Part shown: one piece after another, positions 38,787 to 47,768 of the stretch
Position numbering within the stretch: the first letter of the stretch is position 1
Layout of the letters: every line of letters starts with the position of its first letter
Assembly: GCF_003002095.1 (NCBI RefSeq)
Contig: NZ_PVZC01000002.1
Location: forward strand, 310,001 to 374,000
Origin: Allonocardiopsis opalescens
Lineage (GTDB): Bacteria; Actinomycetota; Actinomycetes; Streptosporangiales; Streptosporangiaceae
DNA length: 64,000 nt
Reading direction: 5' to 3'
Notes under the pieces: model-generated
What the model saw: the letters and a program-made list of their open reading frames with translations, nothing else
The model's database searches: none
What the model was told of the DNA's origin: nothing
Position numbers and translations under genes: made by a program

Positions 38787-39344
38787 CTAGTCGGCGGCGG
38801 TGTGCAGGACCAGGAAGACGAGACCGGTCGCCAGCAGCAGGCCACCGGTCAGCAGGCTGACCCGCTGCGGTCCGGCCCGCCGATCGGCCTCCGGTGCCAT
38901 GAGCATCACGGTCGCGGTGCCCAGGGAGATCAGTAGGGCCATCACGATATAGACCGGTGTCTGGTACAGCCACGAGTACAGGACGAAGTGCATCGACGTG
39001 ATCCCCGTGAAGGCCGCGGGCACGAGGGTGTACTGCTGCTTGACGGCGAGGTAGACGAGGAACGGCAGACCGAGGGCCTGGGAGGTCCCGACCAGCGCCG
39101 AGAGCTGGGTGATCTCGTCGGCCACTGGCCGATCCTGGCCGATCGCCCCGATCAGTGCGGACAGGCCGAGGGCCGCGGGGAAGGCCACCATGCCCTGGAA
39201 GAGGGTGGCGAAGGCGGCCGCGCGCTCTGACACCCTTCGCCAGAGGACACCGCAGATCAGCCACGTCACGCCATAGGCCGCCAGGAAGGCCACACCGGAC
39301 ATGTTCTGCTCGGCGAGGAGCCGGAGCGACTCGGTCAGTTCCAC
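38787..39344 (-). CDS. multi-pass membrane protein, DUF7010-like
   Basis: A 185-aa integral membrane protein with five to six hydrophobic helices (starting near residues 16, 48, 85, 107, 130, 160). It has GVAFLAAYGVTWLICGVLWR near the start and polar QDRPVADEITQLS between helices. This resembles the DUF7010 family, but I am not certain. No enzyme motif is visible. GTG 39344; convergent with the DUF4190-like genes and divergent from the XPB gene. Confidence 0.6.
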   Translation of the reverse strand: MELTESLRLLAEQNMSGVAFLAAYGVTWLICGVLWRRVSERAAAFATLFQGMVAFPAALGLSALIGAIGQDRPVADEITQLSALVGTSQALGLPFLVYLAVKQQYTLVPAAFTGITSMHFVLYSWLYQTPVYIVMALLISLGTATVMLMAPEADRRAGPQRVSLLTGGLLLATGLVFLVLHTAAD

Positions 39345-39527
39345 AATCGCTCACTGTCGCACGAACCACGCGGGCCGCCGCGAAGCCCGCACGTCCGAAT
39401 ACGGCCGCTGAGCCCGTTCGGCGAGGCCGTCCCGCCCGTTCGGAAGGCGGGGGAGGGTCGCAGGCGTTATACCGGTACGTGCGCGGCCCCCCGGCCGGCC
39501 CGCCCGCCCCTACCCGTGGAGGCCCCC

Positions 39528-41180
39528 GTGACCGACGGCCCGCTCATCGTGCAGTCGGACAAGACGCTGCTGCTGGAGGTGAGCCACCCCCTCGCCGCCG
39601 AGTGCCGCCGCGCCATCGCCCCCTTCGCCGAGCTGGAGCGCTCGCCCGAGCACGTCCACACCTACCGGATCACCCCGCTGGCGCTGTGGAACGCGCGGGC
39701 GGCCGGGCACGACGCCGAGCAGGTGGTCGACGCGCTGCTCACCCACTCGCGCTACCCGGTGCCGCACTCCCTGCTGGTCGACATCGCCGAGACGATGGGC
39801 CGCTACGGACGGCTCCAGCTGCACAGCCACCCCGTGCACGGCCTGGTGCTCCAGGCGCTGGACCGCGCGGTGCTGGAGGAGGTGCTGCGCGCCAAGAAGA
39901 CCAAGGCCATGCTGGGCGAGCGGCTGGAGCCCGACATCGTCGCGGTGCACCCCAGCGAGCGCGGCAACCTCAAGCAGGCGCTGCTGAAGCTGGGCTGGCC
40001 GGCCGAGGACCTGGCCGGCTACGTCGACGGCGAGGCGCACCCCATCGAGCTGGCCACCGACGGCTGGTCGCTGCGCGGCTACCAGCAGGAGGCGGCCGAG
40101 AGCTTCTGGCACGGCGGCTCGGGCGTGGTGGTGCTGCCGTGCGGCGCGGGCAAGACGATCGTGGGCGCGGCGGCCATGGCCCACGCCCGCGCCACCACCC
40201 TGATCCTGGTGACCAACACCGTCTCGGTGCACCAGTGGAAGAGCGAGCTGCTGCGCCGCACCACGCTCACCGAGGACGAGATCGGCGAGTACTCCGGCAG
40301 CCGCAAGGAGATCCGGCCGGTCACCATCGCCACCTACCAGGTGATGACCTCGCGCCGCAAGGGCGTCTACAGCCACCTGGAGCTGTTCGACGCACGCGAC
40401 TGGGGGCTGGTGGTCTACGACGAGGTGCACCTGCTGCCCGCGCCGATCTTCCGGATGACCGCCGACCTCCAGGCCCGCCGCCGCCTCGGCCTCACCGCCA
40501 CCCTGGTGCGCGAGGACGGCCGCGAGGGCGACGTGTTCTCGCTGATCGGGCCGAAGCGCTACGACGCCCCGTGGAAGGAGATGGAGGACCAGGGCTGGAT
40601 CGCGCCCGCCGACTGCGTGGAGGTGCGCGTCACCCTCACCGACGGCGAGCGGCTGGCCTACGCCACCGCCGAGCCCGAGGACCGCTACCGCTTCTGCGCC
40701 TCCACCGGCGCCAAGACGGCCGTCGTCCGCGACCTCGCCGCCCGGCACGCCGGGCAGCCCACCCTGGTCATCGGCTCCTACATCGACCAGCTCGACGAGC
40801 TGGGCGAGGCGCTGGACGCCCCCGTGATCAAGGGCGAGACCCGGATCAAGGAGCGCGAGCGGCTCTTCGACGCCTTCCGCGCGGGCGAGCTGAGCACCCT
40901 GGTGGTGTCGAAGGTGGCGAACTTCTCCATCGACCTGCCCGAGGCGTCGGTGGCCATCCAGGTGTCGGGCTCCTTCGGCTCCCGGCAGGAGGAGGCCCAG
41001 CGCCTCGGCCGCGTCCTGCGCCCCAAGGCCGACGGCCGCACCGCGCGCTTCTACGCGATCGTCGCCCGCGACACCCTCGACCAGGACTACGCCGCCCACC
41101 GCCAGCGCTTCCTGGCCGAGCAGGGCTACGCCTACCGGATCGTGGACGCCGAGGACGTGCTGGCGGGCGAGGAGATCTGA
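39528..41180 (+). CDS. DNA repair helicase, XPB/ERCC3 family
   Basis: A 550-aa superfamily-2 3'-5' DNA helicase of the XPB family. Seen: an N-terminal damage-recognition-type domain (about 5-150), then RGYQQEAAESFWHGGSGVVVLPCGAGKTIVG in short parts: Q-motif RGYQQEA, Walker A LPCGAGKTIV, DEVH box VVYDEVHLLPA, LGLTATLVREDG (motif III), and the C-terminal motif VI QEEAQRLGRVLRPK. It should act in nucleotide-excision or transcription-linked repair. GTG 39528 is chosen because GGAGG sits 6 bases ahead. Its helicase-associated partner is encoded 1.9 kb upstream. Confidence 0.95.
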   Translation: MTDGPLIVQSDKTLLLEVSHPLAAECRRAIAPFAELERSPEHVHTYRITPLALWNARAAGHDAEQVVDALLTHSRYPVPHSLLVDIAETMGRYGRLQLHSHPVHGLVLQALDRAVLEEVLRAKKTKAMLGERLEPDIVAVHPSERGNLKQALLKLGWPAEDLAGYVDGEAHPIELATDGWSLRGYQQEAAESFWHGGSGVVVLPCGAGKTIVGAAAMAHARATTLILVTNTVSVHQWKSELLRRTTLTEDEIGEYSGSRKEIRPVTIATYQVMTSRRKGVYSHLELFDARDWGLVVYDEVHLLPAPIFRMTADLQARRRLGLTATLVREDGREGDVFSLIGPKRYDAPWKEMEDQGWIAPADCVEVRVTLTDGERLAYATAEPEDRYRFCASTGAKTAVVRDLAARHAGQPTLVIGSYIDQLDELGEALDAPVIKGETRIKERERLFDAFRAGELSTLVVSKVANFSIDLPEASVAIQVSGSFGSRQEEAQRLGRVLRPKADGRTARFYAIVARDTLDQDYAAHRQRFLAEQGYAYRIVDAEDVLAGEEI

Positions 41181-41515
41181 GCGGAGGCGGTCCGGACCGC
41201 TCGGGACGGCCGCGCTTCTGCGCGTGGTGGGCAGTCCGGCCCTCTCCTGCGCGGACGCGGCGCCGTCACCTACAGTGACGGGCTCGCCCACCTGCGTCGA
41301 CACTCCAACCGTAAAGTTTGTTGCCAGTTTCTGCGGCGAAATCCTTGACCGGCGGCGGCGCGCTCGTCCACATTGTGAGCGTGCACGCAAGCCGGCCGGG
41401 AGGCGCTGCGGCGTCGACGGTCGGGACAGTACGCGGTTCCCGCCGGGCCCGGCGGGAGCCTGCCCGCCGCCGGTCCGGCCGGTCCGGCGCCCACTTCCGA
41501 CCGAAGGACTTCGCC
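41181..41515. other. 335-bp gap upstream of the chitinase gene
   Basis: Contains a 14-bp palindrome GCGGTCCGGACCGC at 41187-41200, just after the helicase stop, perhaps part of a weak terminator. An AT-richer patch near 41310-41345 (AAAGTTTGTTGCCAG) may hold the chitinase promoter. I find no DasR-like site (ACTGGTCTAGACCAGT) typical of chitin regulation. Confidence 0.4.
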
Positions 41516-43237
41516 GTGCACGTCGAACCCCCGCCGTCCGGTCCCCCGTCCCACCGTCCGTCCTGGCCGCGCCGCGCGGCGGCCGGCCTGCTCGCGGTGC
41601 TCGGCGCGCTGGCCATGGCGTTGCTGCCCGCCTCCCCCGCCGCGGCGGTCAATGTCGTCACCGACTCCGGTTTCGAGTCCGGCGGCCTGGGCGCCTGGTC
41701 CTGCTCCGGGCAGCACGCCCTGGTCACCAGCCCGGTGCACGCCGGCTCCCGGGCGCTGTCGGGCACCCCGGCCGGGCAGGACACCGCGCGCTGCCAGCGG
41801 ACCGTCACCGTCCAGCCGAACTCGCCCTACCGGCTGTCGGCCTGGGTGCGCGGCAACTACACCTTCCTGGGCGCCGACGGCGTCGCGGGCGGCTCCACGA
41901 GCACCTGGGCGTCCTCGCCGAACGCCTGGACCCAGCTGACGCTGAACGTCACCAGCGGCGCGAGCGGCCGCGTCACGATCTTCGCGCACGGCTGGCACGG
42001 CCAGGGCGCCTACTACCTGGACGACGTCGTGCTCGACGGCGACCCGGTGGGCGGCGGCGAGGAGCAGCCGCCCGCCTCTCCCGGCGGACTGACCGTCACC
42101 GGCACCACCGCGTCCTCGGTGAGCCTGCGCTGGAACGCCGCCGGCGGCGACCCCGACGGCTACCGCGTCTACCGCAACGGCACGCTGGTCGCCACCGTCC
42201 CGGGCACCAGCCACACCGTCACCGGGCTGGCCGGGCAGACCGCCTACCGCTTCTCCGTCGCCGCCTACAACGGCGCCGGGGAGTCGGCCCGCTCCGCCGA
42301 GGTCACCGCCACCACCGGCACCGGCGGCGGCAACAACAGCGGCACCCTGCCCAACCCGCACCTGACCGGCTACTGGCAGAACTTCGTCAACGGCGCCGAG
42401 CCGCAGCGGCTCAGCGACGTGCACGACAACTACGACGTGATCGTGGTGGCCTTCGCCGACCAGGTCGCCGGGCAGCCGGGCGCGGTCACCTTCAACCTCG
42501 ACCCGGCGCTGTCCAGCGCGCTCGGCGGCTACACCCGCCAGCAGTTCATCGCCGACATCGCCCAGGCGCAGGCCGAGGGCAAGCACGTGATCCTGTCGAT
42601 CGGCGGCGAGCTGGGCAATGTCGACTTCGGCCAGCCCACCTCGGTGGCCAACTTCGTCAACAGCTTCCACGGCCTGATGCAGGAGTACGGCTTCGACGGC
42701 CTGGACATCGACCTGGAGCACGGCATGAACGGCACGAACGTCGCCGAGGCGGCGCGGCAGCTGGCCGCCAGGGCCGGCGACGACTTCGTGCTCACCATGG
42801 CGCCGCAGACCATCGAGTTCCAGTTCGACGGCCCCTACATGCAGCTGGTCGAGGAGATCCCCCACCTGATCGACGCCGTGCACACCCAGTACTACAACTC
42901 CGGCAGCATGAACGGCTGCGACGGCCGGGTCTACTCCCAGGGCGGCGTGGAGTTCATCGCCGCGCAGGCGTGCATCCTGCTCCAGCACCTGGAACCGCAC
43001 CAGGTCTCCCTGGGCGTCCCGGCCTCCTCGCGGGCGGCCGGCAGCGGCTACGTGGACGCCACCGTGGTCAACCGCGCGCTGGACTGCCTCACCCGCGGCA
43101 CCTCGTGCGGCAGCTTCACCCCGCCCCGCACCTGGCCCGGCCTGGGCGGCGCCATGACCTGGTCCACCAACTGGGACGGCCTCAACGGCGACCGCTTCGC
43201 CACCGTCGTCGGCGGCCACCTGGACACCCTGCCGTAG
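41516..43237 (+). CDS. secreted GH18 chitinase with CBM and FN3 domains
   Basis: A 573-aa exported enzyme that hydrolyses chitin outside the cell. Signal peptide 1-44 (cut near PASPAAA). Domain order: beta-sandwich carbohydrate-binding module of the CBM4/9/16 type (about 45-178), fibronectin type III (about 190-275), then GH18 (about 285-573). The catalytic motif DGLDIDLE is complete (Asp394, Asp397, Asp399, Glu401), and MAPQTIEFQF and MTWSTNWDG fit the chitinase barrel. GTG 41516 has GAAGGA 7 bases ahead. A terminator follows. Confidence 0.94.
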   Translation: MHVEPPPSGPPSHRPSWPRRAAAGLLAVLGALAMALLPASPAAAVNVVTDSGFESGGLGAWSCSGQHALVTSPVHAGSRALSGTPAGQDTARCQRTVTVQPNSPYRLSAWVRGNYTFLGADGVAGGSTSTWASSPNAWTQLTLNVTSGASGRVTIFAHGWHGQGAYYLDDVVLDGDPVGGGEEQPPASPGGLTVTGTTASSVSLRWNAAGGDPDGYRVYRNGTLVATVPGTSHTVTGLAGQTAYRFSVAAYNGAGESARSAEVTATTGTGGGNNSGTLPNPHLTGYWQNFVNGAEPQRLSDVHDNYDVIVVAFADQVAGQPGAVTFNLDPALSSALGGYTRQQFIADIAQAQAEGKHVILSIGGELGNVDFGQPTSVANFVNSFHGLMQEYGFDGLDIDLEHGMNGTNVAEAARQLAARAGDDFVLTMAPQTIEFQFDGPYMQLVEEIPHLIDAVHTQYYNSGSMNGCDGRVYSQGGVEFIAAQACILLQHLEPHQVSLGVPASSRAAGSGYVDATVVNRALDCLTRGTSCGSFTPPRTWPGLGGAMTWSTNWDGLNGDRFATVVGGHLDTLP

Positions 43238-43248
43238 CACGAACAGAG

Positions 43249-43279
43249 CCCGTCCCCCGCCCACCAGGCGGGGGGCGGG
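43249..43279. terminator. bidirectional terminator
   Basis: 13-bp stem (43249-43261 / 43267-43279, one G-U pair) with a 5-nt loop, between the convergent chitinase gene and the gene ending at 43287. Confidence 0.8.
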
Positions 43280-43286
43280 CGCCGCG

Positions 43287-43664
43287 CTAGCCGATCGGCG
43301 CGTAGCCCACGAACAGCACCGCGAGGGCCATCGTCCACGCGACGACCGCGTAGCCGAGGGCGTAGCGGCGCACCTGGGCGCGCTCGGGGCCGGGGCGGGT
43401 GCCCGCGGCGGCGGCCGTCAGGACGGCGGCCAGTAGAGCAGGGGCGGCCGACACCCAGTCGAAGAGCCGGATGCGCTCCAGGCAGCTCTGCGAGCCGGGG
43501 CCGCACAGGGCGTCGGCGCCCGCGCCGGACAGCACCGCCACCAGCCAGACCAGCCCGAGCACGGCGCCGACCGCGGCCAGCGCTCTCGTTCCCACCGGAC
43601 GCGCCCCGCCGTCCCCGCTCCGCCGCATCGCCCACTGATCCGCGTTCACATCTGTCACCGGCAC
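43287..43664 (-). CDS. small three-helix membrane protein
   Basis: A 125-aa membrane protein with hydrophobic helices at about 28-45, 68-86 and 103-122 and two cysteines (CGPGSQSC) in the first loop that could form an external disulfide. No family recognised. Start uncertain: GTG 43664 as given, or ATG 43628, which begins MRRSGDGG right ahead of the first helix and is perhaps better. Convergent with the chitinase gene. Confidence 0.55.
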   Translation of the reverse strand: MPVTDVNADQWAMRRSGDGGARPVGTRALAAVGAVLGLVWLVAVLSGAGADALCGPGSQSCLERIRLFDWVSAAPALLAAVLTAAAAGTRPGPERAQVRRYALGYAVVAWTMALAVLFVGYAPIG

Positions 43665-43735
43665 ACCGGGTGCCTACCCAGCTGGGGCGGGGCCCAACAG
43701 CGTCCGGGGGCGGCGGACCGGGCCGGTTCCGGTCC

Positions 43736-44332
43736 CTAGCGCTTGCCCTCCTGGAGGACCAGGTCGATGGTGACGCCGGAGGCGATCACCAGGGTGCGCA
43801 GGGGCTCGGGGAGGTTGCCGTAGCGCATGTGGAGGGCGTAGCGGTCGGCCGCGGTGAAGACCTCGGCGGTCAGGCCGGCGTACTGCTTGTTCACCCGGGC
43901 GACCTCCAGGCCGTTGGCGTCGCTGAGGGCGAAGTCCCAGCCCCAGAAGTCGCCGGAGATGGTGCCGACGAGCCGCTTGTAGCCGTCCAGCAGCCGGAAG
44001 CTGGACTTCAGCAGCTTGAAGTCCTGGTCGATGTAGCCGATCACCGGCCCGTTGGGCACCGAGATCGAGGTGGTGGCCGTGAACAGCTCCCACGACTTGT
44101 CGATCAGGAACAGCGGCCGCCCGTAGGCGTCGTTCACCGCCAGTTGGCGGCGGAAGCCGGTAGTGCTCTCGGCCATGAAGCGCAGCACCTGCATGCCCGC
44201 GCTCAGGTTGATCTCGTGCACGTGGGCGACGCGCTGCCCCTGGCCGTTGAACACGTGGTACTCGGACTGGTCGACGAAGAAGCGCTTGGGCTGGTCGACC
44301 AGCAGGACCGGCGAATTGAACAGATCCGTCAC
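43736..44332 (-). CDS. LURP-one/phospholipid scramblase-related protein
   Basis: A 198-aa protein of the LURP-one-related (Tubby-like/scramblase) barrel fold. Seen: VFNGQGQRVAHVHEIN, DAYGRPLFLIDKSWELF, GYIDQDFKLLKSSFRL, SGDFWGWDFALSD and VARVNKQYAG, alternating hydrophobic strands around a central helix, as in bacterial 'phospholipid scramblase-related' proteins. No signal peptide, so cytoplasmic or membrane-associated. Function in bacteria is unknown. Confidence 0.82.
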   Translation of the reverse strand: MTDLFNSPVLLVDQPKRFFVDQSEYHVFNGQGQRVAHVHEINLSAGMQVLRFMAESTTGFRRQLAVNDAYGRPLFLIDKSWELFTATTSISVPNGPVIGYIDQDFKLLKSSFRLLDGYKRLVGTISGDFWGWDFALSDANGLEVARVNKQYAGLTAEVFTAADRYALHMRYGNLPEPLRTLVIASGVTIDLVLQEGKR

Positions 44333-44807
44333 GACACTGGACCATATCGGTCCGCCGTCCCGGCGCCACCGGCACGGCCGTAAGCGGCCGCCGATCCCGC
44401 TGGTCGGCGGCCGTTCCCGCGCCCGAGCCGCCCGGCCGCCACCCGGGCCCGGCCCAAGAAAGCCCCGGCCCCCGCCCGGTCCGGCTGAGCCGCCGGACCC
44501 AAGCGGATTCGGGCCCGGACTGGGTCCGCGGGCTCATGCGCGCCCGGCGCACCCGGGGCCACACTGGTCATACCGGCGGAACGGTGCACACTCCGCCCAG
44601 ACGACCACACCCGGCCGGTCACACTCCTCTCCTCCCGGCCGGGCCTCCCCGAGGCGGGGCGGCCGCCGCCGCCCCGCCTCTCCAGCTTCCGGCCGGCTCC
44701 GCGGCCGGATCTGGACCGCCCACTCACCCCACGTCAGCGCGCACGGAACCGAGTACGCACCCATGGCACCTTGTCGCAGCACCCCCGGCGGCCCACACTC
44801 CCGGTCC
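44333..44807. other. 475-bp divergent intergenic region
   Basis: Separates the scramblase-related gene and the pilin-like gene. It is extremely GC-rich with many short inverted repeats but no reading frame or promoter I can defend on either strand. Both flanking genes must have their promoters here. Confidence 0.5.
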
Positions 44808-45209
44808 ATGTGGAAGAAAACGCATGTCAAGGAGCGCGGCGCCTCGGTGCTGGAGTACGCGGCGCTGATCGTGCTCGCGGGTGCGCTCGTGGGCGGCATC
44901 TACGCGGCCGGGCTGTTCACCACCGTGCCCGCCCAGATCGAGGCCGCGGTCTGCTCGCTGTTCTCGCCGGACGCCGAGTGCGGTGACGCCGCCCCCGTGG
45001 CGGCCGACACCGGCGACGGCGGTCCGGTGGTGCCGGAGCCGCAGTTCCAGTTCGTCGAGGCGCCGCTGCCCGAGGACGACGACGCCGGCGACGGCACCGC
45101 CCCCGCGCCCTACGTCGCGACGGCCGACGGCGGCGACGAGCCGCCCGCCGTGCGCGGCGGCCGCACCACCGAGCCCACCGACCCCGACGACGCCCCCTGC
45201 GAGGACTGA
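44808..45209 (+). CDS. Flp/TadE-like pilin protein with acidic tail
   Basis: A 133-aa protein. The N-terminus MWKKTHVKERGASVLEYAAL carries the class III (Flp) prepilin signature: Gly11 before the cleavage site, Glu16 at mature +5, Tyr17 at +6, then a hydrophobic helix (about 18-40). After VPAQIEAAVCSLFSPD follows an acidic, Pro/Asp-rich tail of about 75 residues ending APCED, unlike short Flp pilins. Cleavage by a TadV/FppA-type peptidase is inferred; none is encoded here. The next gene starts one base after its stop. Confidence 0.7.
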   Translation: MWKKTHVKERGASVLEYAALIVLAGALVGGIYAAGLFTTVPAQIEAAVCSLFSPDAECGDAAPVAADTGDGGPVVPEPQFQFVEAPLPEDDDAGDGTAPAPYVATADGGDEPPAVRGGRTTEPTDPDDAPCED

Positions 45210-45210
45210 G

Positions 45211-46071
45211 ATGGCGACCGCTCCCGCCCTGCGCACCGCACCGAAGGCCCTGGTGCTCGCCGCGGTGCTCTCCGTCACGGCGGCGCCCTCGGTCTGGGCG
45301 CTGGACTGCGTGCCGCAGCAGGCCGACATCCTGCAGATGAACCTGTGCAACAGCGGCGCGGCCCCGTGCTACGAGGACGGGCAGGCCATCCCCGAGGCGA
45401 CGAGCCTGATCACCACCAGCGACGACCCGCCGGACATCGTCACGGTGAACGAGATCTGCCTGTCCGACGTGGAGGCGGCCGATGGGGGCCCTGGACCGCT
45501 GGTCGAGGCGATGGAGCAGGTGCACGACGAGGTCGACTACAACTTCCACAGCTCCGGCGTCACCTGCCAGGACGGCACCCCCTACGGCAACGTCGTCATG
45601 GTCAACGGCGAACTGTCGGACTTCGAGCCCGTCGAGCAGGAGGGCGACTACCACGCCCAGGACAGCGACCCGGACGCCCTGGGCGAGGACGGCGAGGACC
45701 GCGGCTACGCCTGCCTGGAGTACCCGGAGTTCGCCGCCTGCGCCACCCACCTGTCCCGGCACGAGGAGACGGCGGGCCGGCAGGCCGAGGAGCTGATGGG
45801 CCTCGGCGGCCAGATGGCCGGCGGAAACACGATCAGCGGCGGCGACTTCAACCTGGAGTACAGCGAAGGCGGCTTCTGGAACGACCTCTTCGGCGACGAC
45901 TCCCTCAACGTCCAGGGCTGCGTCCCCGACGGCTACTACCGCAAGGGCAACGGCGGCGTCATGCACATCGTCAGCCCCGACGCCTTCGAGTTCGGCGACG
46001 GCGGCACCATCGACATGGAGCACACCGACCACAGCTCGCTGCGCATCGACGTCACCATCCCGTGCAGTTGA
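45211..46071 (+). CDS. secreted endonuclease/exonuclease/phosphatase-family protein
   Basis: A 286-aa exported protein with a signal peptide (1-30, ending SVWALD) and a DNase I-like (EEP) fold. Catalytic positions are present: Asn in ILQMNLCNSG, Glu in VTVNEICLSD, the GGDFNLEY Asp/Asn pair, and the final Asp-His in TDHSSLRID. Several cysteines suggest disulfides. Likely a secreted nuclease or phosphodiesterase. It follows the pilin-like gene by one base and is surely co-transcribed, so the two exported products may act together. Confidence 0.85.
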   Translation: MATAPALRTAPKALVLAAVLSVTAAPSVWALDCVPQQADILQMNLCNSGAAPCYEDGQAIPEATSLITTSDDPPDIVTVNEICLSDVEAADGGPGPLVEAMEQVHDEVDYNFHSSGVTCQDGTPYGNVVMVNGELSDFEPVEQEGDYHAQDSDPDALGEDGEDRGYACLEYPEFAACATHLSRHEETAGRQAEELMGLGGQMAGGNTISGGDFNLEYSEGGFWNDLFGDDSLNVQGCVPDGYYRKGNGGVMHIVSPDAFEFGDGGTIDMEHTDHSSLRIDVTIPCS

Positions 46072-46136
46072 TCATAGGGCCGGCGATCATGGGCAGGCCG
46101 GATCGGGTGTGGCGAACGAATGGCTAATGATCAACT
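46066..46136. repeat. long-range inverted repeat after the EEP gene
   Basis: AGTTGATCAT (46066-46075, containing the EEP stop codon) and ATGATCAACT (46127-46136), perfect over 10 bp, with a 51-nt GC-rich loop. It could be an unusual terminator or a recombination scar; it borders an AT-rich segment. Confidence 0.5.
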
Positions 46137-46300
46137 TTGATACAGGCGGCGACCGCAAGAGATTGCCATACCCAAAATATCAGACTTCACCGGACGGCAA
46201 TATGATGTAAATCCACTGGACGCACACCTGGAAAGAATTAAAATTAGCCTGTGAGGTGCATGCGCGGTCTTCCACGATAAGCAAAGGCGGCCATTATTCT

Positions 46301-46909
46301 ATGATGAAGCCGATACTGCGCGGGCTGGTGGCTGCGGGCGTACTCGCCTCGCTGTTCGCGGTCACCCCCGCCTCCGCCTCCGCCTCCGCCGAAGTGAACC
46401 CGACCCCGTCGACGTCGGCGGCTCCGAGCCTCTCAGCCAATACCGTCTTCGCCCACGAGGTGGTTCCAGGGACCTGGACCGGCCAGTGCGAGGCGGGGCG
46501 GTACTTCTTCACGATCGATATGTACACGGCCGACTGGTACGACCTTCCGGTTCCGTACGAGGGCGTCGTCGACTACTACTCGGGAACGGTCGGCAACTTC
46601 GACGACCCGGGTTATCCGGGCGGCTCCATCCTCATCGAGCAGTACAACTGGGAGTACGACACAGGTTTTGCGTACCCTCCATTTGAGGGCGGCTACTCGG
46701 CTCACTCCGACGACTATGGAATCATCCAAGGGAATCTGCCCGGCGGCAGTTTCGGCGTTGGACCCACGCTGTACGCCGGACGGTGGACGAACCCGGCGCT
46801 GGACCTCGACGTGGTGGGGCACCAGCTCATCACCTTCACGCCCGACGGCAGTTCCAGCCTGCGGTGCCACATCATCTTCGCCTGGGGTTACGAGGAGTAC
46901 TGGCACTAA
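46301..46909 (+). CDS. secreted protein of unknown function
   Basis: A 202-aa exported protein: MMKPILRGLVAAGVLAS starts a signal peptide that ends near PASASASA, followed by a Ser/Thr/Pro linker and a globular domain rich in Tyr, Trp, Gly and Asp (GTWTGQCEAGRYFF, WGYEEYW at the end) with two cysteines. It may be a small beta-barrel, but no family is recognised. The gene is preceded by 229 bp of unusually AT-rich DNA containing a TATGAT -10-like hexamer at 46201-46206. Confidence 0.7.
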   Translation: MMKPILRGLVAAGVLASLFAVTPASASASAEVNPTPSTSAAPSLSANTVFAHEVVPGTWTGQCEAGRYFFTIDMYTADWYDLPVPYEGVVDYYSGTVGNFDDPGYPGGSILIEQYNWEYDTGFAYPPFEGGYSAHSDDYGIIQGNLPGGSFGVGPTLYAGRWTNPALDLDVVGHQLITFTPDGSSSLRCHIIFAWGYEEYWH

Positions 46910-47121
46910 CGGCCGCGGGGGCCGCTGATCTCGGTTCCCGATTGACCTCTCGCCGACAAGGCCGGTGCGGGCTTCGGGCGCGGCGGTGACGACCACCGCC
47001 GCGCCCCATACGGCCCCAGGTCGACGAGCCCTCTGGCACAGTCAGGTCCGGGCGTTCACACGATCCGCGCCCGGTGACGACGCCGTTCGACCCGTACCGG
47101 CCCGGCGGCGTCGGCCGTGCC

Positions 47122-47577
47122 CTAAGGGCGGCCCGCTCCCGCCGGGCGGCGGCGGGTGTTGTGGAAGGCGGCCAGCCGCCAGCCGTCCGCCTCGCGGACG
47201 GCCACCAGCGACACCCGGGAGTCGTGCCCCGGGTCGGGGGCGGCCTGCGGCTGCATGGCCATGCCGCCGTCGGTGACGATGTGGGCGACGCCGTCGGCCA
47301 GGAGGCGGACCAGCGGGCCGGAGCCGTCCGGCTGACCCGCGCCGCCGGTCAGCCGGGTGCCGCGCAGCGGCCCGGCGAAGAGCATGCGGTGCAGGTCGGC
47401 GATTGCGGCGCGGCCGTGCAGCAGGGTGCCGTCGAAGACGACGTAGGCGGCATCGTCGGTGAACACGGCGCCGTAGGCGTCGGCGTCGCCGGCGTTCCAG
47501 GCCGCGTTCATCCGGTCGAGCAGGGCGGCGATCTCCTGCTCGGCGGCCGGGTCGGCGGTCGTGGACCGGTGGCTCAT
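47122..47577 (-). CDS. SgcJ/EcaC-type NTF2-like protein
   Basis: A 151-aa cone-fold (NTF2/SnoaL-like) protein of the SgcJ/EcaC family. Seen: EIAALLDRMNAAWNAGDADAYGAVFTDDAAYVVFDG in short pieces (MNAAWNAGDADAYGAVF, DDAAYVVFDGTLL), GRAAIADLHRMLF and the closing VREADGWRLAAFHNTRR. Such proteins are small-molecule-binding hydrolases or isomerases; the substrate is unknown. GGAAGGAAA ahead of ATG 47577. It lies downstream of a PadR gene on the same strand, 191 bp apart. Confidence 0.85.
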   Translation of the reverse strand: MSHRSTTADPAAEQEIAALLDRMNAAWNAGDADAYGAVFTDDAAYVVFDGTLLHGRAAIADLHRMLFAGPLRGTRLTGGAGQPDGSGPLVRLLADGVAHIVTDGGMAMQPQAAPDPGHDSRVSLVAVREADGWRLAAFHNTRRRPAGAGRP

Positions 47578-47768
47578 GGCGTTTCCTTCCGGAGTGGGCG
47601 CCGGGACGGGTGTCCGGGCGCGGTCGGACGACCCGCCGATCCGGTCCGGATAGAGTGAGCCCGCTGACGGGTCGTCCGGCCGTACCGGCTGGTCGGCTTC
47701 GCTCCGGCCGGATGTTGGCGCATCCGGCCGGAGGCGTTTTCAGGGGCGGCCGCGCGGCCGCGGGCCGG

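Noticed and set aside
41187..41200. Palindrome GCGGTCCGGACCGC as a transcription-factor operator
   Set aside because: It sits directly after the helicase stop, consists only of GC-rich bases and can arise by chance or as part of a weak terminator.
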